A stretch of 64,000 bases of DNA from Sulfuricaulis limicola (GCF_002355735.1 NZ_AP014879.1:1674001-1738000), one strand, 5' to 3'. Positions 1 through 8,951 are shown, counted from the stretch's first letter. Notes: a model not told the origin generated them from the sequence alone. Program-made: numbers and translations.

Positions 1-1313
1 GTCAGCACATCACCCATGCCGCCGCTGGCCATGCCCGGGTTGCCGCGGTCACAGACCGAAACCACGCCATCATATAAGGATGCAATCAGGGTGCCCGCCC
101 CCTTCAACACGCAAACCCCGCCGAAACTCGCATTGAGCTCACGCACCGCCGCGAAGCGGTCGGCTTGTATCTGTTCCGTGGTCATGCCCAGCATGCGCGC
201 CGCCTCGCCGGGATGGGGCGTGAGTATCCAGTCCGCATGCATCAGCGGGTCGGTCGCCAGGGTATTCAGCGCGTCGGCGTCCACCACCATGGGCAGCTTG
301 GTGTCGAGCGCCGCGCCAAACAGGGCATCGCCCCACGCGCCCTGCCCCAGCCCCGGTCCCGCGGCAATGACATCGGCGCGCGCCAGCAGGGGCCGCAACT
401 CTTCCGGAGTGGCCACGCCATGAACGATCAGTTCCGGGCACGCGGTGCTGATGTGAGCGGCATGTTCCGGATGCGTGGCCAGCATCACCAGGCCGGCCCC
501 GGCGCGGTACGCCGCCTCGCCCGCCAAACGCGCCGCCCCGGGCATGCCGCGGTCACCGCCGATCACCAGCACATGTCCGGCATCGCCCTTGTGCATGTCG
601 CGCCGGCGTCCCGGCATGAGCCCATGAAGCGATGTTTCTGTCAGGCGCCGCACCAGGGCCGGAACCCCGGCGTAAATGTCCGGCGGTACATTGAGATCGT
701 TGAAAAAAATCTCGCCGGCATGTTCGCGCCCGGCACCGGTGAACAGGCCGGCCTTGAGGCCGATGAAACTCATGGTGGCGTCCGCGCGCACCGCCGCGCC
801 CATGACATGGCCGGTGTCGGCGTTCAGGCCGGAAGGCACGTCCACGGCCAGTACCGGAATCCGGCTGGCGTTGATGGCTTCGATGGCCGCGCGCCATTCG
901 CCTTCCACTTCGCGCTCCAGCCCGGTGCCGAGCATGGCATCAATAATGATGTCGTGACCGGCGAGCAGATCAGTTTGAAAATTCCGGATGGCAACACCGG
1001 CGGACTTGCATTGCTTGCGCGCGGCGGCGGCATCGCCCCGCATTTTCTCCACCGCTCCCAGACTCAGCACGTTAACCGTCAAACCAGCCGCGCGCGCCAA
1101 ACGCGCCATCACATAGCCATCACCGCCGTTATTGCCGGTACCGCACAGCACCGCGACGCGACGCGCCTGCGGCCAGCGCGTGCGCAGCAGCTCGAATGCC
1201 GCCGCCCCCGCGCGTTGCATCAGCTTCGCCCCGGGAATCCTGCGTTCTTCGATGGCCAGGCGGTCGAGTTCCCGGACCTGGGCGGCGGTGTAGAGGGCTT
1301 CGGGTAATCTCAC
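1..1313 (-). CDS. nnr: Bifunctional NAD(P)H-hydrate repair enzyme (epimerase + ADP/ATP-dependent dehydratase), 3' end outside the window
   Basis: The minus strand is open from 1313 to the window edge (about 437 codons, no stop). The enzyme repairs hydrated NADH and NADPH: an N-terminal epimerase domain interconverts R and S forms and a C-terminal ribokinase-like domain dehydrates the S form. The epimerase half carries GTGNNGGDG (residues about 58-66) and a DVPSGLNADTG segment. The dehydratase half has GDAGHVLVIGG, AAGPGLGQG, VVDADALN and, at the edge, NPGMASGGMGDVL, the family nucleotide-binding signature. I chose GTG at 1313 because GGAG lies five bases upstream; GTG at 1319 is the alternative. 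It is divergent from queG, and nnr and queG are also neighbours in E. coli. Only the last few dozen residues should be missing. Confidence 0.93.
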   Translation of the reverse strand, partial: MRLPEALYTAAQVRELDRLAIEERRIPGAKLMQRAGAAAFELLRTRWPQARRVAVLCGTGNNGGDGYVMARLARAAGLTVNVLSLGAVEKMRGDAAAARKQCKSAGVAIRNFQTDLLAGHDIIIDAMLGTGLEREVEGEWRAAIEAINASRIPVLAVDVPSGLNADTGHVMGAAVRADATMSFIGLKAGLFTGAGREHAGEIFFNDLNVPPDIYAGVPALVRRLTETSLHGLMPGRRRDMHKGDAGHVLVIGGDRGMPGAARLAGEAAYRAGAGLVMLATHPEHAAHISTACPELIVHGVATPEELRPLLARADVIAAGPGLGQGAWGDALFGAALDTKLPMVVDADALNTLATDPLMHADWILTPHPGEAARMLGMTTEQIQADRFAAVRELNASFGGVCVLKGAGTLIASLYDGVVSVCDRGNPGMASGGMGDVL

Positions 1314-1328
1314 AGTCACTCCAATGAA

Positions 1329-1593
1329 TGGACAGGATTAAGCAGGGCGAGCCGGAAACAGACGAAGACACTTAACGTGTCTTCGTCCCGGCGAGCGCCC
1401 CGCCAAGGATGGCGGGGCCGAGTGTATCGAAGCCTCCGTAGTTGCGCCAAGGACGGCAGGCATGCCTTCCCTGGCGCCGCGACAAGGGCTTCGATACGCC
1501 CCGGCCCGCACATCCCTGTGCGGGCGCTCAGCGGCGCCGATGCCCGTTAAGGGCATCGGCGACTACCCCGCTTCGCCCTGTAAATCCTGTCAA
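1329..1593. repeat. Large composite inverted repeat filling the nnr-queG gap: two head-to-head triple-hairpin copies inside terminal inverted repeats
   Basis: Outer imperfect inverted repeats (TGGACAGGATTAAGCAGGGC at 1329 and the complement of CCTGTAAATCCTGTCAA ending 1593) enclose two copies of a structured unit in opposite orientation. Plus copy: hairpin A 1361-1387 (11-bp stem, TTAAC loop), hairpin B 1398-1417 (8-bp stem, AGGA loop), a TATCGAAGCC segment, then a central palindrome 1444-1477. Minus copy: hairpin A 1535-1561 (11-bp stem, TTAAC loop), hairpin B 1505-1524 (8-bp stem, GGGA loop), then TATCGAAGCC. The A stems of the two copies differ in sequence but both pair perfectly. A third copy is at 15435-15549. 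No protein is encoded. I do not know a family name for it. Confidence 0.85.
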
Positions 1594-1616
1594 TTTTTCT
1601 CTTATGATAGGGCCTG

Positions 1617-2690
1617 ATGCGCACCGCACGAAACAATAATATTGACCTAGCCCGTCTCGCCACCGACATCAAGGCCTGGGGACGGGAGCTGGGTTTTCAG
1701 CAAATCGGTATCGCGGATACCGATCTCGGCGCGGCCGAAACCCGCCTGCTGAACTGGCTCAAACTGGAGCGACACGGGGAAATGCATTATATGGAATCCC
1801 ACGGCACCCGCCGCAGCCGGCCGCAGGAATTGCAGCCCGGCACGCTGCGCGTGATCTCGGCGCGCCTGGATTATCTGCCGGGGCAGGCTGCCGACAGCGA
1901 GGCCGTGATGCGCGACCCGCAGCGGGGCTTCGTGTCGCGCTACGCGCTGGGAAGGGACTATCACAAAGTCCTGCGCTCGCGTTTGCAAAAGCTGGCCGAA
2001 CGCATCGAAGCGCGGGTGGGGCCGTTTCAATACCGGGCCTTCAGCGACAGCGCCCCGGTACTGGAAAAGGCGCTGGCGGAAAAGGCCGGGCTGGGATGGA
2101 TCGGCAAGCACACCAACCTGATCGACAAGCAGGCCGGCTCGTGGTTTTTTCTCGGCGAGCTGTACACCGACCTGCCGCTGCCGGTGGACACGCCCGCCGA
2201 GAATCATTGCGGCACCTGCCATGCCTGCATCGACATCTGCCCGACCCGGGCCATCGTCGCCCCCTACGAACTCGACGCGCGCCGCTGCATTTCCTACCTC
2301 ACCATCGAGCTGCGCGGTTCCATTCCCGGGGAACTGCGCCCCCTGATCGGTAACCGCATCTATGGCTGCGACGATTGTCAGCTCGTGTGCCCGTGGAATC
2401 GCTTCGCCCGCCCGGGCGCGGAGCCCGACTTCGCCCCGCGTCACGGCCTCGATGCGCCGGAACTGGTCCGGCTGTTTTCCTGGACCGAAGACGAGTTTCT
2501 GAAATACACCGAAGGCTCCGCCATCCGGCGTATCGGCTACGAATGCTGGCTGAGGAATATTGCCGTGGCACTAGGCAACGCATCAACGAGCGAGACGGTC
2601 GTTAATGCACTCAAGGCACGGCAAGAACATGCTTCGGAACTGGTGAAAGAACACGTGAGCTGGGCACTGGAACGTCACTACGAACAATAA
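1617..2690 (+). CDS. queG: Epoxyqueuosine reductase QueG
   Basis: This 357-residue cytoplasmic iron-sulfur, cobalamin-dependent enzyme performs the last step of queuosine synthesis, reducing epoxyqueuosine to queuosine in the wobble position of GUN-anticodon tRNAs. Two [4Fe-4S] motifs are visible: CGTCHACIDICPTRAI near residue 199 and CDDCQLVCPWNRF near residue 250, with an additional Cys in RRCISYLTIELRG between them. The catalytic-domain segments SDSAPVLEKALAEKAGLGW and IGKHTNLI match the family. The start ATG follows AGGG by four bases. It lies just after the composite repeat, so any promoter must be inside or at the edge of that repeat. Length is normal for the family. Confidence 0.96.
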   Translation: MRTARNNNIDLARLATDIKAWGRELGFQQIGIADTDLGAAETRLLNWLKLERHGEMHYMESHGTRRSRPQELQPGTLRVISARLDYLPGQAADSEAVMRDPQRGFVSRYALGRDYHKVLRSRLQKLAERIEARVGPFQYRAFSDSAPVLEKALAEKAGLGWIGKHTNLIDKQAGSWFFLGELYTDLPLPVDTPAENHCGTCHACIDICPTRAIVAPYELDARRCISYLTIELRGSIPGELRPLIGNRIYGCDDCQLVCPWNRFARPGAEPDFAPRHGLDAPELVRLFSWTEDEFLKYTEGSAIRRIGYECWLRNIAVALGNASTSETVVNALKARQEHASELVKEHVSWALERHYEQ

Positions 2691-2709
2691 ACTTTTCTGT
2701 GAATACCAA

Positions 2710-4293
2710 TCAGGGCTGGATGGTAATCGCCAGCTGTGGCGGCTGACTGACACCGCAACATGAGTCTTCTGCATCCGTGTATTGTACGTGGTCTGAAGCG
2801 GCATCACCGTTGATCTCCAGAGGAGAAAAGCGCAATCGATATTGTGAGCGGCTGCGCATGTTCGTGACATCGCTGTTCACTCGCGCCGTGACATCAAGCG
2901 TCCGGTAGCCGATCGTATCGCTGGTGGAAAATATGCCCAGCAATGCAAGCAACCCGCCTTCATAGTCGCCCGGACTGTTATCCAGAGTAGCCCCGTAACT
3001 AACGTGATCAACAACCACACTTCCCAAATCATTGAATGGTGTACCTACCTGAGACGCCTGATACAACCTCAAAATTGCAGCGCCTACAGTGGCCGTCGTT
3101 GGGATATTCGAAAGATCAAAACTGAATAACTGACGGGCGCGAGAACCGGTAAATAACGACGGCTCATCGTCACCGGTCCGGGGAGAACCTCCATTTGAGA
3201 TTGCCGTATAGGCACTACCATCAAACTCTATGAATCCAGCCAAAGAGGACGTGCTGCCAACTACAATCGGTGTAACATCGACATAAATCCCCCAAGGACC
3301 GGTCGAGGCCGTCAGGCTCAGATTACGATCAGGCGCGGTACTGCCATTAACGATGCTGGCGTTGTTAAAAACTAGGACCGAATTGCCACCGAAATTGGCA
3401 ACGTATAAACGGTCGGTGCCAGTGTCCACAAATATGTCCCGTGGTTGGTTCAGCATGCTTCCTCCACCGGTAATTGTGCGGTTGGGAGTCGAACCACTAT
3501 TTGCTCTACTGGCCCCATCAAAAATAAGAACCGAGTTCGCTGACGCGACATACAAACGATCCGCCATAATATCTACAAAAATTCCCACGACGCCGCTTGA
3601 AATCGGAATCGATCTGAGCGGTGCAATGTCATTGCTGCTCGCCACGATGGCAGCATTATTGAAAACAAGAATCTGACCATTGCCATTGGCCACATACACC
3701 AGATTTCTGGTGGCGTCGGCGCAAACATCTATTGGCGCATTCAGGGTGGTCATTGCTCCAGTCAATGCCCGAGTCGGCGCTACATTGCCGTTCAAAGCGC
3801 TTGCGTTGTCATAAATCAGAATGGAGTTGCCATTAGTGTTTGCCACGAATAGCCGGTTATTCACCACGTCCACGAATAACGCAGACGGCCCGTCCATAGT
3901 AGCGCCGGTAATCATGCGATCCGGGGCATCACCACCGGTGACAATGCGCGCATTGTGGAAAACCAGAATGGAATCATTCAGGAAATTGGCGACGTAGATC
4001 TGATCGTGCGCCATGTCTACCGCAATGCCGCGCGGACCACTCAGGGTGGTGAGACCACCCGATACGACGCGATTTGGTAGCGTGCCGCCGGAGACGGTAT
4101 TGGCGTCGTTATAGATCAGCAGTCTGGGGCTGGTGTTGCCACTGACATAAAGCTGACTGCCTGTCCCTGAGGTGGGCGGCGGTACAACGGTTCCACCACC
4201 CCCTCCCCCGCCATTACAAGCCGCGAGCAGGAACGCCACAAGAAATATGGTGCCGGTCAGGACGGAAACACGAACAGCGGAGGTTAAGGGCAT
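2710..4293 (-). CDS. Lipoprotein with NHL/YVTN-like beta-propeller and a C-terminal DNRLRE-like module
   Basis: The predicted product is 527 residues. A lipoprotein signal peptide ends at FLLAAC (Cys26) and is followed by a run of glycines and a Pro/Thr linker. Six to seven repeats of about 47 residues follow, each with the pattern P..I.VD...D.LYVAN...NSILVFNNA, typical of a surface beta-propeller. The last 170 residues, with FSFDLSNIPTTATVGAAILRLY, resemble DNRLRE-type modules found at the ends of secreted proteins. I chose ATG 4293 because GAGGTG lies just upstream; a start at 4365 would add a non-signal N-terminus. The DNA is visibly less GC-rich than the flanking queG and orn, which suggests recent acquisition. 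Function and ligand are unknown. Confidence 0.85.
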   Translation of the reverse strand: MPLTSAVRVSVLTGTIFLVAFLLAACNGGGGGGGTVVPPPTSGTGSQLYVSGNTSPRLLIYNDANTVSGGTLPNRVVSGGLTTLSGPRGIAVDMAHDQIYVANFLNDSILVFHNARIVTGGDAPDRMITGATMDGPSALFVDVVNNRLFVANTNGNSILIYDNASALNGNVAPTRALTGAMTTLNAPIDVCADATRNLVYVANGNGQILVFNNAAIVASSNDIAPLRSIPISSGVVGIFVDIMADRLYVASANSVLIFDGASRANSGSTPNRTITGGGSMLNQPRDIFVDTGTDRLYVANFGGNSVLVFNNASIVNGSTAPDRNLSLTASTGPWGIYVDVTPIVVGSTSSLAGFIEFDGSAYTAISNGGSPRTGDDEPSLFTGSRARQLFSFDLSNIPTTATVGAAILRLYQASQVGTPFNDLGSVVVDHVSYGATLDNSPGDYEGGLLALLGIFSTSDTIGYRTLDVTARVNSDVTNMRSRSQYRLRFSPLEINGDAASDHVQYTDAEDSCCGVSQPPQLAITIQP

Positions 4294-4401
4294 AAAACAC
4301 CTCGCAGGCTGCTGACTTCTCCGCCATTCTAAATGCACGGTGGATATGCTGTCACCCATCGCCATTTTACGATTTCGTTTAAGTGACTTACCTAAAGCTG
4401 A

Positions 4402-4965
4402 CTATTTCGCGAAGAAATGCTCGCGGTAGTATTTCAGTTCCTCAATCGACTCGCGAATGTCGTCGAGCGCCTTGTGAGTGTTCTTCTTGACCAAGCCGCT
4501 GCACAGCGCCGGCTTCCAGCGCTTCACCAGTTCCTTGATGGAGCTGACGTCGAGATTGCGGTAATGAAACCAGGCTTCGAGTTGCGGCATGGTGCGCGCC
4601 AGAAAACGCCGGTCCTGGCAGATGCTGTTGCCGCACATGGGCGATTTGTTTTTCGGGACATGCCGCTGGAGAAACTCGAGCGTCATGCGTTCGACATCCG
4701 CCTCGGCGCAGGTTGACTGCTTCACGCGCTCGATCAGGCCGGTGCCCGCGTGGGTGCGCTGGTTCCAGTCGTCCATGGCCGCCAGGACCGCATCGGACTG
4801 GTGCACCACCAGCACCGGTCCTTCCGCGACGACATTCAGCTCGCTGTCGGTGACGATCGTGGCGACTTCGATGATCCGGTCGGTATCCGGGTTTAACCCT
4901 GTCATTTCCATGTCTATCCAGATCAGGGCGTTACTGTCCTGCGCCCCGTTGGGTGATTGCGCCAT
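4402..4965 (-). CDS. orn: Oligoribonuclease
   Basis: This 187-residue DEDDh 3'-5' exoribonuclease degrades 2-5 nt RNAs, including the linear pGpG left by c-di-GMP phosphodiesterases, which is relevant because two c-di-GMP enzymes lie further along this window. Exo I is [20 protein letters not shown] (Asp and Glu ligands), Exo II lies around [14 protein letters not shown], and Exo III is [15 protein letters not shown]. Length and motifs match E. coli Orn. The start gives a short extra N-terminal tail ([12 protein letters not shown]) before the conserved core. The gene is divergent from the protease at 5043, and orn close to queG also occurs in E. coli. Confidence 0.96.
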   Translation of the reverse strand: MAQSPNGAQDSNALIWIDMEMTGLNPDTDRIIEVATIVTDSELNVVAEGPVLVVHQSDAVLAAMDDWNQRTHAGTGLIERVKQSTCAEADVERMTLEFLQRHVPKNKSPMCGNSICQDRRFLARTMPQLEAWFHYRNLDVSSIKELVKRWKPALCSGLVKKNTHKALDDIRESIEELKYYREHFFAK

Positions 4966-5042
4966 GCGTGGTCTCCGGATGCTGGGCGGGAATTTTCCGC
5001 GTTCACTACTGTCTCTTCACTCGTCCTGTCATAATACCACCT

Positions 5043-6284
5043 ATGAATACCTTCACGGTCATATTTATCGGCCTGCTCGGCCTGTCGCTGCTGGTGGAAC
5101 TGTGGCTCGCCAACCGCCACATACGTCATGTCAGCACCAACCGCGACGCGGTGCCGCCAGTCTTCCGCCGCCGGATCTCGCTGGAGGATCACCGCAAGGC
5201 CGCCGAGTACACCATCGTGCATACCCGCTTCGGACGCCTGGAGGATATCTACGGCACGGCGCTGCTGTTGGTCTGGACCGTGGGCGGCGGACTGGAGTGG
5301 CTGGATCGGCTCGTTCGCAGTCTCGGCCACGGCGAGCTGGTAACCGGCACCGTGTTCATCCTGGCTGCCTTCATCATCATGGGCCTGATCGAGCTGCCGG
5401 TCAGCGTGTACCAGGTCTTCGTGATCGAAAACCGTTTCGGGTTCAACAAGACCACTCCCGGCCTGTTCATCGCCGATCTCGTCAAGAAGACCCTGCTGCT
5501 CGGGATTATCGGGGTGCCGCTCGCCATGACCGCGCTGTGGCTGATGCAGGAAACCGGCGCGCTGTGGTGGGTGTATGTGTGGCTGTTGTGGAGCGGCTTC
5601 ACGCTGTTCCTGGTGTGGGCCTATCCCGCGTGGATCGCGCCGCTGTTCAACAAGTTCACGCCACTCAAGGACGACTCCGTGCGCGAGCGTATCCAGGCGC
5701 TGCTGGAACGCACCGGTTTCCGCTCGCGCGGCATCTTCGTCATGGACGGCTCGCGTCGCAGCGCGCATGGCAACGCCTACTTCACCGGCTTCGGCAAATC
5801 CAAGCGCATCGTCTTCTTCGACACCCTGCTGGAGCACCTGGGCGAAAAGGAGATCGAGGCCGTGCTCGCGCACGAGCTCGGACATTTCAAGCTCCGGCAC
5901 GTCGTCAAGCGCATGCTGCTCACCTTCGGAATGAGCCTGCTTGGCCTGGCCCTGCTCGGATGGCTGATCACGCAACCCTGGTTCTACGCCGGCCTCGGCA
6001 TGACGCAGCCCTCGACCCACGCCGCCCTGATGCTCTTCATGCTGGTCATTCCGGTGTTCACCTTCTTCCTGCAGCCACTGCTGGCATGGAGCTCGCGCCG
6101 TCATGAATATGAGGCCGACAGTTTCGCCGCCGAGCAGACCGACGCGAAGGATCTCGTGAATGCGCTGGTGAAACTCTACCGGGAAAATGCCAGCACCCTC
6201 ACCCCCGACCCGCTGCATTCCGCTTTTTACGATTCACATCCGCCGGCGGCGTTGCGCATCGCGCACCTGGCGGGCAAAACCTGA
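5043..6284 (+). CDS. M48 family (Ste24/CAAX-like) membrane zinc metalloprotease
   Basis: This 413-residue inner-membrane protease begins with a hydrophobic segment (FTVIFIGLLGLSLLVELWL). Further transmembrane stretches lie around residues 100-125, 145-195 and 295-345. The zinc site HELGH is at residues about 276-280 and the third ligand is in RRHEYEADSF. Other family signatures are ENRFGFNKTTPGLF, SRRSAHGNAYFTGFG and the terminal YDSHPPAALRI. The start is ATG 5043; an upstream ATG at 4953 would add 30 residues antisense to the beginning of orn and give no signal. Bacterial Ste24-like proteases are thought to act in membrane protein quality control; the substrate here is unknown. Cytochrome and phhB genes follow on the same strand. 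Confidence 0.9.
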   Translation: MNTFTVIFIGLLGLSLLVELWLANRHIRHVSTNRDAVPPVFRRRISLEDHRKAAEYTIVHTRFGRLEDIYGTALLLVWTVGGGLEWLDRLVRSLGHGELVTGTVFILAAFIIMGLIELPVSVYQVFVIENRFGFNKTTPGLFIADLVKKTLLLGIIGVPLAMTALWLMQETGALWWVYVWLLWSGFTLFLVWAYPAWIAPLFNKFTPLKDDSVRERIQALLERTGFRSRGIFVMDGSRRSAHGNAYFTGFGKSKRIVFFDTLLEHLGEKEIEAVLAHELGHFKLRHVVKRMLLTFGMSLLGLALLGWLITQPWFYAGLGMTQPSTHAALMLFMLVIPVFTFFLQPLLAWSSRRHEYEADSFAAEQTDAKDLVNALVKLYRENASTLTPDPLHSAFYDSHPPAALRIAHLAGKT

Positions 6285-6305
6285 CGTAGTACACAAGGAG
6301 GATCC

Positions 6306-6593
6306 ATGCTCAAGTCATTCGTTGTATTTCCGTTTGCCGCCGTCCTTTCCGTATCCGCCCAGGCCGCGTCCCTGCCGGGGGACAGCGCCAGCGGCAAAAA
6401 ACTGTATGAGGCCAATTGCATGTCGTGTCACAAAGACGACGTGCATACGCGCAAGGATCACACGGTCAAAAACCTCAAGGGATTGACCGAGCAGATCCAC
6501 AATTGCGAACACATGACCGATATCAAGCTGGGAAAGAACCAGGTGAACGATCTGGTGAAATACCTGAACGATACCTACTACAAGTTCAAATAA
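6306..6593 (+). CDS. Small periplasmic c-type cytochrome
   Basis: The product is 95 residues. A Sec signal peptide ends at VSAQA-A, followed by one haem-binding motif CMSCH (Cys38, Cys41, His42). A downstream Met in NCEHMTDIKLG could be the sixth ligand. It is a class I-like single-domain cytochrome of about 75 mature residues ending in a conserved LVKYLNDTYYKF helix. An AAGGAGG sequence precedes the ATG by four bases. It sits 21 bases after the M48 protease and 11 bases before phhB, so the three are probably co-transcribed. Its redox partner cannot be inferred from the window. Confidence 0.9.
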   Translation: MLKSFVVFPFAAVLSVSAQAASLPGDSASGKKLYEANCMSCHKDDVHTRKDHTVKNLKGLTEQIHNCEHMTDIKLGKNQVNDLVKYLNDTYYKFK

Positions 6594-6604
6594 CCGGGGG
6601 CGTC

Positions 6605-6940
6605 ATGTCCGACCTCACGCGCAAGTCCTGCAAGCCCTGCGCGCCGGGCACGCCGCCGCTGTCGCGCGACCAGGCCAGGGCGCTGCTGGAGCAGACGCCG
6701 GGCTGGTCGCTGAACGACACCGCCACGGAGCTCAGCCGCAGCTTCAAGTTCAAGAATTATCATGAAACCATGGCTTTCGTGAACGCCCAGGCCTGGATCG
6801 CGCACCGCGAGGATCATCATCCCGATATCGAGGTGGGTTACAACCGCTGCCACGTGCGCTTCAGCACGCACAGCATCGGGGGCCTGTCGGAAAACGACTA
6901 CATCTGCGCCGCCAAGATCAACGCCCTGCTGGGCGAATGA
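6605..6940 (+). CDS. phhB: Pterin-4a-carbinolamine dehydratase
   Basis: The 111-residue protein carries the active-site signature EDHHPDIEVGYNRCHVRFSTH, with the His-His-Pro triad that dehydrates 4a-hydroxytetrahydrobiopterin. In bacteria it recycles the pterin cofactor of phenylalanine hydroxylase or acts in other pterin/molybdopterin routes; no hydroxylase gene is in the window. The ATG at 6605 follows GGGGGCGTC and fits the family N-terminus (MSDLTRKSCKPCAPG). It is probably co-transcribed with the cytochrome gene just upstream and converges on the epimerase gene at 6959. Confidence 0.93.
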   Translation: MSDLTRKSCKPCAPGTPPLSRDQARALLEQTPGWSLNDTATELSRSFKFKNYHETMAFVNAQAWIAHREDHHPDIEVGYNRCHVRFSTHSIGGLSENDYICAAKINALLGE

Positions 6941-6958
6941 CGGCGCGGTCCCCGGGGT

Positions 6959-7849
6959 TTACCCGCAGCGGTCAAAACACGAGGGCAGGCCGGCCGCCAG
7001 GTCCGGGTACATCAGCTCCACGCCCAGCTCCTCGCGCAGGCGCCGGTTGTCGATGCGCTTGGACTCCGCCAGATAGGAAAGCATGCCCTCGCCCAGCTGC
7101 CGGCGCGCCTGTTCCAGCGTGATCGCCGGCGGGCGCGGGATACCGAGCACATCGGCCACGCGGTAGAAAAAATCCGTCATGGTCGTGGGATGTCCGTCGC
7201 TCACGTTATATAAGGCGCCGGGGTTTGCATGATGCCCGGCAACGAAACAGGCCCGCGCCAGATCGTCGGCATGGATGCGGTTGCTGAACGGTGATTCCTC
7301 TTCTCGCAGCACCGGCTCACGCGCACGCAGGCGTTCCTCGGGCAAATAACCGCGACCATAGATCCCCGGCACGCGCAAAATCACAATCGGCACGCGACTC
7401 TTCTCGCTCCAGTGCCGCAGGCTGCTCTCCGCCGCGAGCCGGCGCCTGGCCCGGTCCACCTGCGGATTCGGCGGCCGATCCTCGGTCACCCATTCGCCCC
7501 GGCAATCGCCATAGACACCGGTCGTGCTGATCAGGACCACGCGTGTCGGCAGCCTGGAAGTATCGAGGATGGAAACAAACGCTTCCATGCGCGGGTCGGT
7601 CACGCCCTTTCCCGGCGGCGGCGCGAAGTAATAAATGAGCGCATTCTTGACGGGGAGATCATGCAAAAACGCCGGCACATCGAGATCGGCCGCGATCGGC
7701 TGGATGCCGGCCGCGCGCAGGCGTTGCGCAGATGCCTCGGAGCGAATCAGGCCCGAGACATGGCGTCCCGCGGAACGCTCGAGCCCGCCCACGCGCTCGC
7801 CGATGTCACCGCAACCCACGATCAGGACATCAGTGGCGGCGGGACTCAT
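6959..7849 (-). CDS. NAD(P)-dependent epimerase/dehydratase family (extended SDR)
   Basis: The product is 296 residues with an N-terminal Rossmann fold (VLIVGCGDIGERV). It also has the SDR segments LISTTGVYGDCRGEWVTED and RVPGIYGRG, and a conserved C-terminal substrate region (RIHADDLARACFVAG, YNVSDGHPTTMTDFF). The usual YxxxK catalytic pair is not obvious: after STTGVYG the chain reads RARRRLAAESSL. The enzyme may therefore be atypical, as in the YeeZ-like branch of the family. Substrate unknown. It stands alone between convergent phhB and recR. Confidence 0.82.
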   Translation of the reverse strand: MSPAATDVLIVGCGDIGERVGGLERSAGRHVSGLIRSEASAQRLRAAGIQPIAADLDVPAFLHDLPVKNALIYYFAPPPGKGVTDPRMEAFVSILDTSRLPTRVVLISTTGVYGDCRGEWVTEDRPPNPQVDRARRRLAAESSLRHWSEKSRVPIVILRVPGIYGRGYLPEERLRAREPVLREEESPFSNRIHADDLARACFVAGHHANPGALYNVSDGHPTTMTDFFYRVADVLGIPRPPAITLEQARRQLGEGMLSYLAESKRIDNRRLREELGVELMYPDLAAGLPSCFDRCG

Positions 7850-7896
7850 CGCACACCATTATCGGCACCGGATGGCATCAAGCTGTCATGCAGCAA

Positions 7897-8493
7897 TCAT
7901 GCCTCGCGTCGCCCGGCCAGGGCGCGCGCGAGCGTATTGCGGTCAGTGTATTCCAGCTCGCCGCCGATGGGGACGCCGTAGGCGATGCGCGTGGCCTTGA
8001 TATGACGGGCGCGTACCAGGTCGCTGATGTAATGCGCGGTCGCCTCGCCTTCCACCGTCAGGTTGGTGGCGAGCACGACCTCCTTGATGCTGCCCTCATC
8101 GAGCAGTGCTTCGAGGCGGGGGATGCCGATTTCGTCCGGGCCGATGCCGTCAAGCGGCGACAACCGTCCCATGAGCACGAAATACATGCCGTTGTAGACG
8201 CCGGACTGGTCGAGCGAGACGAGGTCGGACGGCGATTCGACCACGCACAGCAGTGATTTGTCGCGCCGGTTCGACGAACAGATCGGGCACAGCTCGGTTT
8301 CACTCAGATTATTGCAGCGCTTGCAATGAACGATGCGCTCGACGGCGTCGGTCAACGCCCGCGCGATGGTGCGCGCACCCTCGCGGTCGCGCTCGAGCAG
8401 ATGATAGGCCATGCGGCTGGCGCTCTTGGGACCGACGCCCGGAAGCCGGCGCAGAGCCTGCTTGAGCGCTTCGAGGACGGTGATGTCGTTCAT
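7897..8493 (-). CDS. recR: Recombination mediator protein RecR
   Basis: The 198-residue protein has a helix-hairpin-helix ([20 protein letters not shown]), a four-cysteine zinc finger ([16 protein letters not shown]) and a Toprim domain ([17 protein letters not shown]). RecR works with RecF and RecO to load RecA on gapped DNA. I placed the start at ATG 8493; its upstream TGAGGATC supplies both the ybaB stop and a ribosome site, so translation is coupled to ybaB. It is the last gene of the dnaX-ybaB-recR operon, a widely conserved order. Confidence 0.97.
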   Translation of the reverse strand: MNDITVLEALKQALRRLPGVGPKSASRMAYHLLERDREGARTIARALTDAVERIVHCKRCNNLSETELCPICSSNRRDKSLLCVVESPSDLVSLDQSGVYNGMYFVLMGRLSPLDGIGPDEIGIPRLEALLDEGSIKEVVLATNLTVEGEATAHYISDLVRARHIKATRIAYGVPIGGELEYTDRNTLARALAGRREA

Positions 8494-8498
8494 GATCC

Positions 8499-8819
8499 TC
8501 AGAACGGCAGTTTCATTCCGGGGATATTGAGCCCGGCGGTCAGCCCCGACATTTTTTCCTCGGTGGTCTTCTCGACCTTGCGCACCGCGTCGTTCACCGC
8601 GGCGGCGATCAGGTCCTCCAGCACTTCCTTGTCGTCTTTCAACAGGCCGGGGTCGATCTGCACGCGCTTGATGTCGTGGCGGCAAGTCATGGTCACGCTG
8701 ACCATGCCGCCGCCGCTGCTGCCGGTGACCTCGATCGTCGCCAGCTGTTCCTGGGCCTTGCGCAGATTCTCCTGCATCGCCTGCGCCTGCTTCATGATGT
8801 TTCCCAATCCGCCTTTCAT
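8499..8819 (-). CDS. ybaB: YbaB/EbfC family nucleoid-associated protein
   Basis: The 106-residue protein begins [19 protein letters not shown] and carries the family core [18 protein letters not shown] and [15 protein letters not shown]. YbaB proteins are small dimeric DNA-binding proteins regularly encoded between dnaX and recR. The correct start is ATG 8819, preceded by GAGAGGAGAAT. An in-frame ATG at 8888 would add 23 residues that derive from the repeat element at 8871-8951 and are not real protein. Confidence 0.95.
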   Translation of the reverse strand: MKGGLGNIMKQAQAMQENLRKAQEQLATIEVTGSSGGGMVSVTMTCRHDIKRVQIDPGLLKDDKEVLEDLIAAAVNDAVRKVEKTTEEKMSGLTAGLNIPGMKLPF

Positions 8820-8870
8820 ATTCTCCTCTCCCGATGTCGGAGGTCTGCAAAAAAAAGTGAATAAGATTTT

Positions 8871-8951
8871 GAACCGCCAAGACGCCAAGGTCGCCAGGAA
8901 AAACTATTTTAAAGAATAAAAACTTGGCGTTCTTGGCGTCTTGGCGGTTAA
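8871..8951. repeat. Inverted repeat of 9-bp units (CGCCAAG family), copy 1, between dnaX and ybaB
   Basis: The left arm 8871-8901 (AACCGCCAAGACGCCAAG and so on) pairs with the right arm 8921-8951 (CTTGGCGTTCTTGGCGTCTT and so on) around an AT-rich loop of about 19 bases. Each arm is built from approximate 9-bp tandem units of CGCCAAGAN. Five further copies lie at 19728, 27789, 29691, 35513 and 37861, each between adjacent genes within an operon. Confidence 0.9.

Noticed and set aside
165-1307. A 380-codon plus-strand open frame at the left end
   Set aside because: It is antisense to the continuous, motif-rich nnr frame on the minus strand and its translation shows no recognisable domain; high GC produces such shadow frames.
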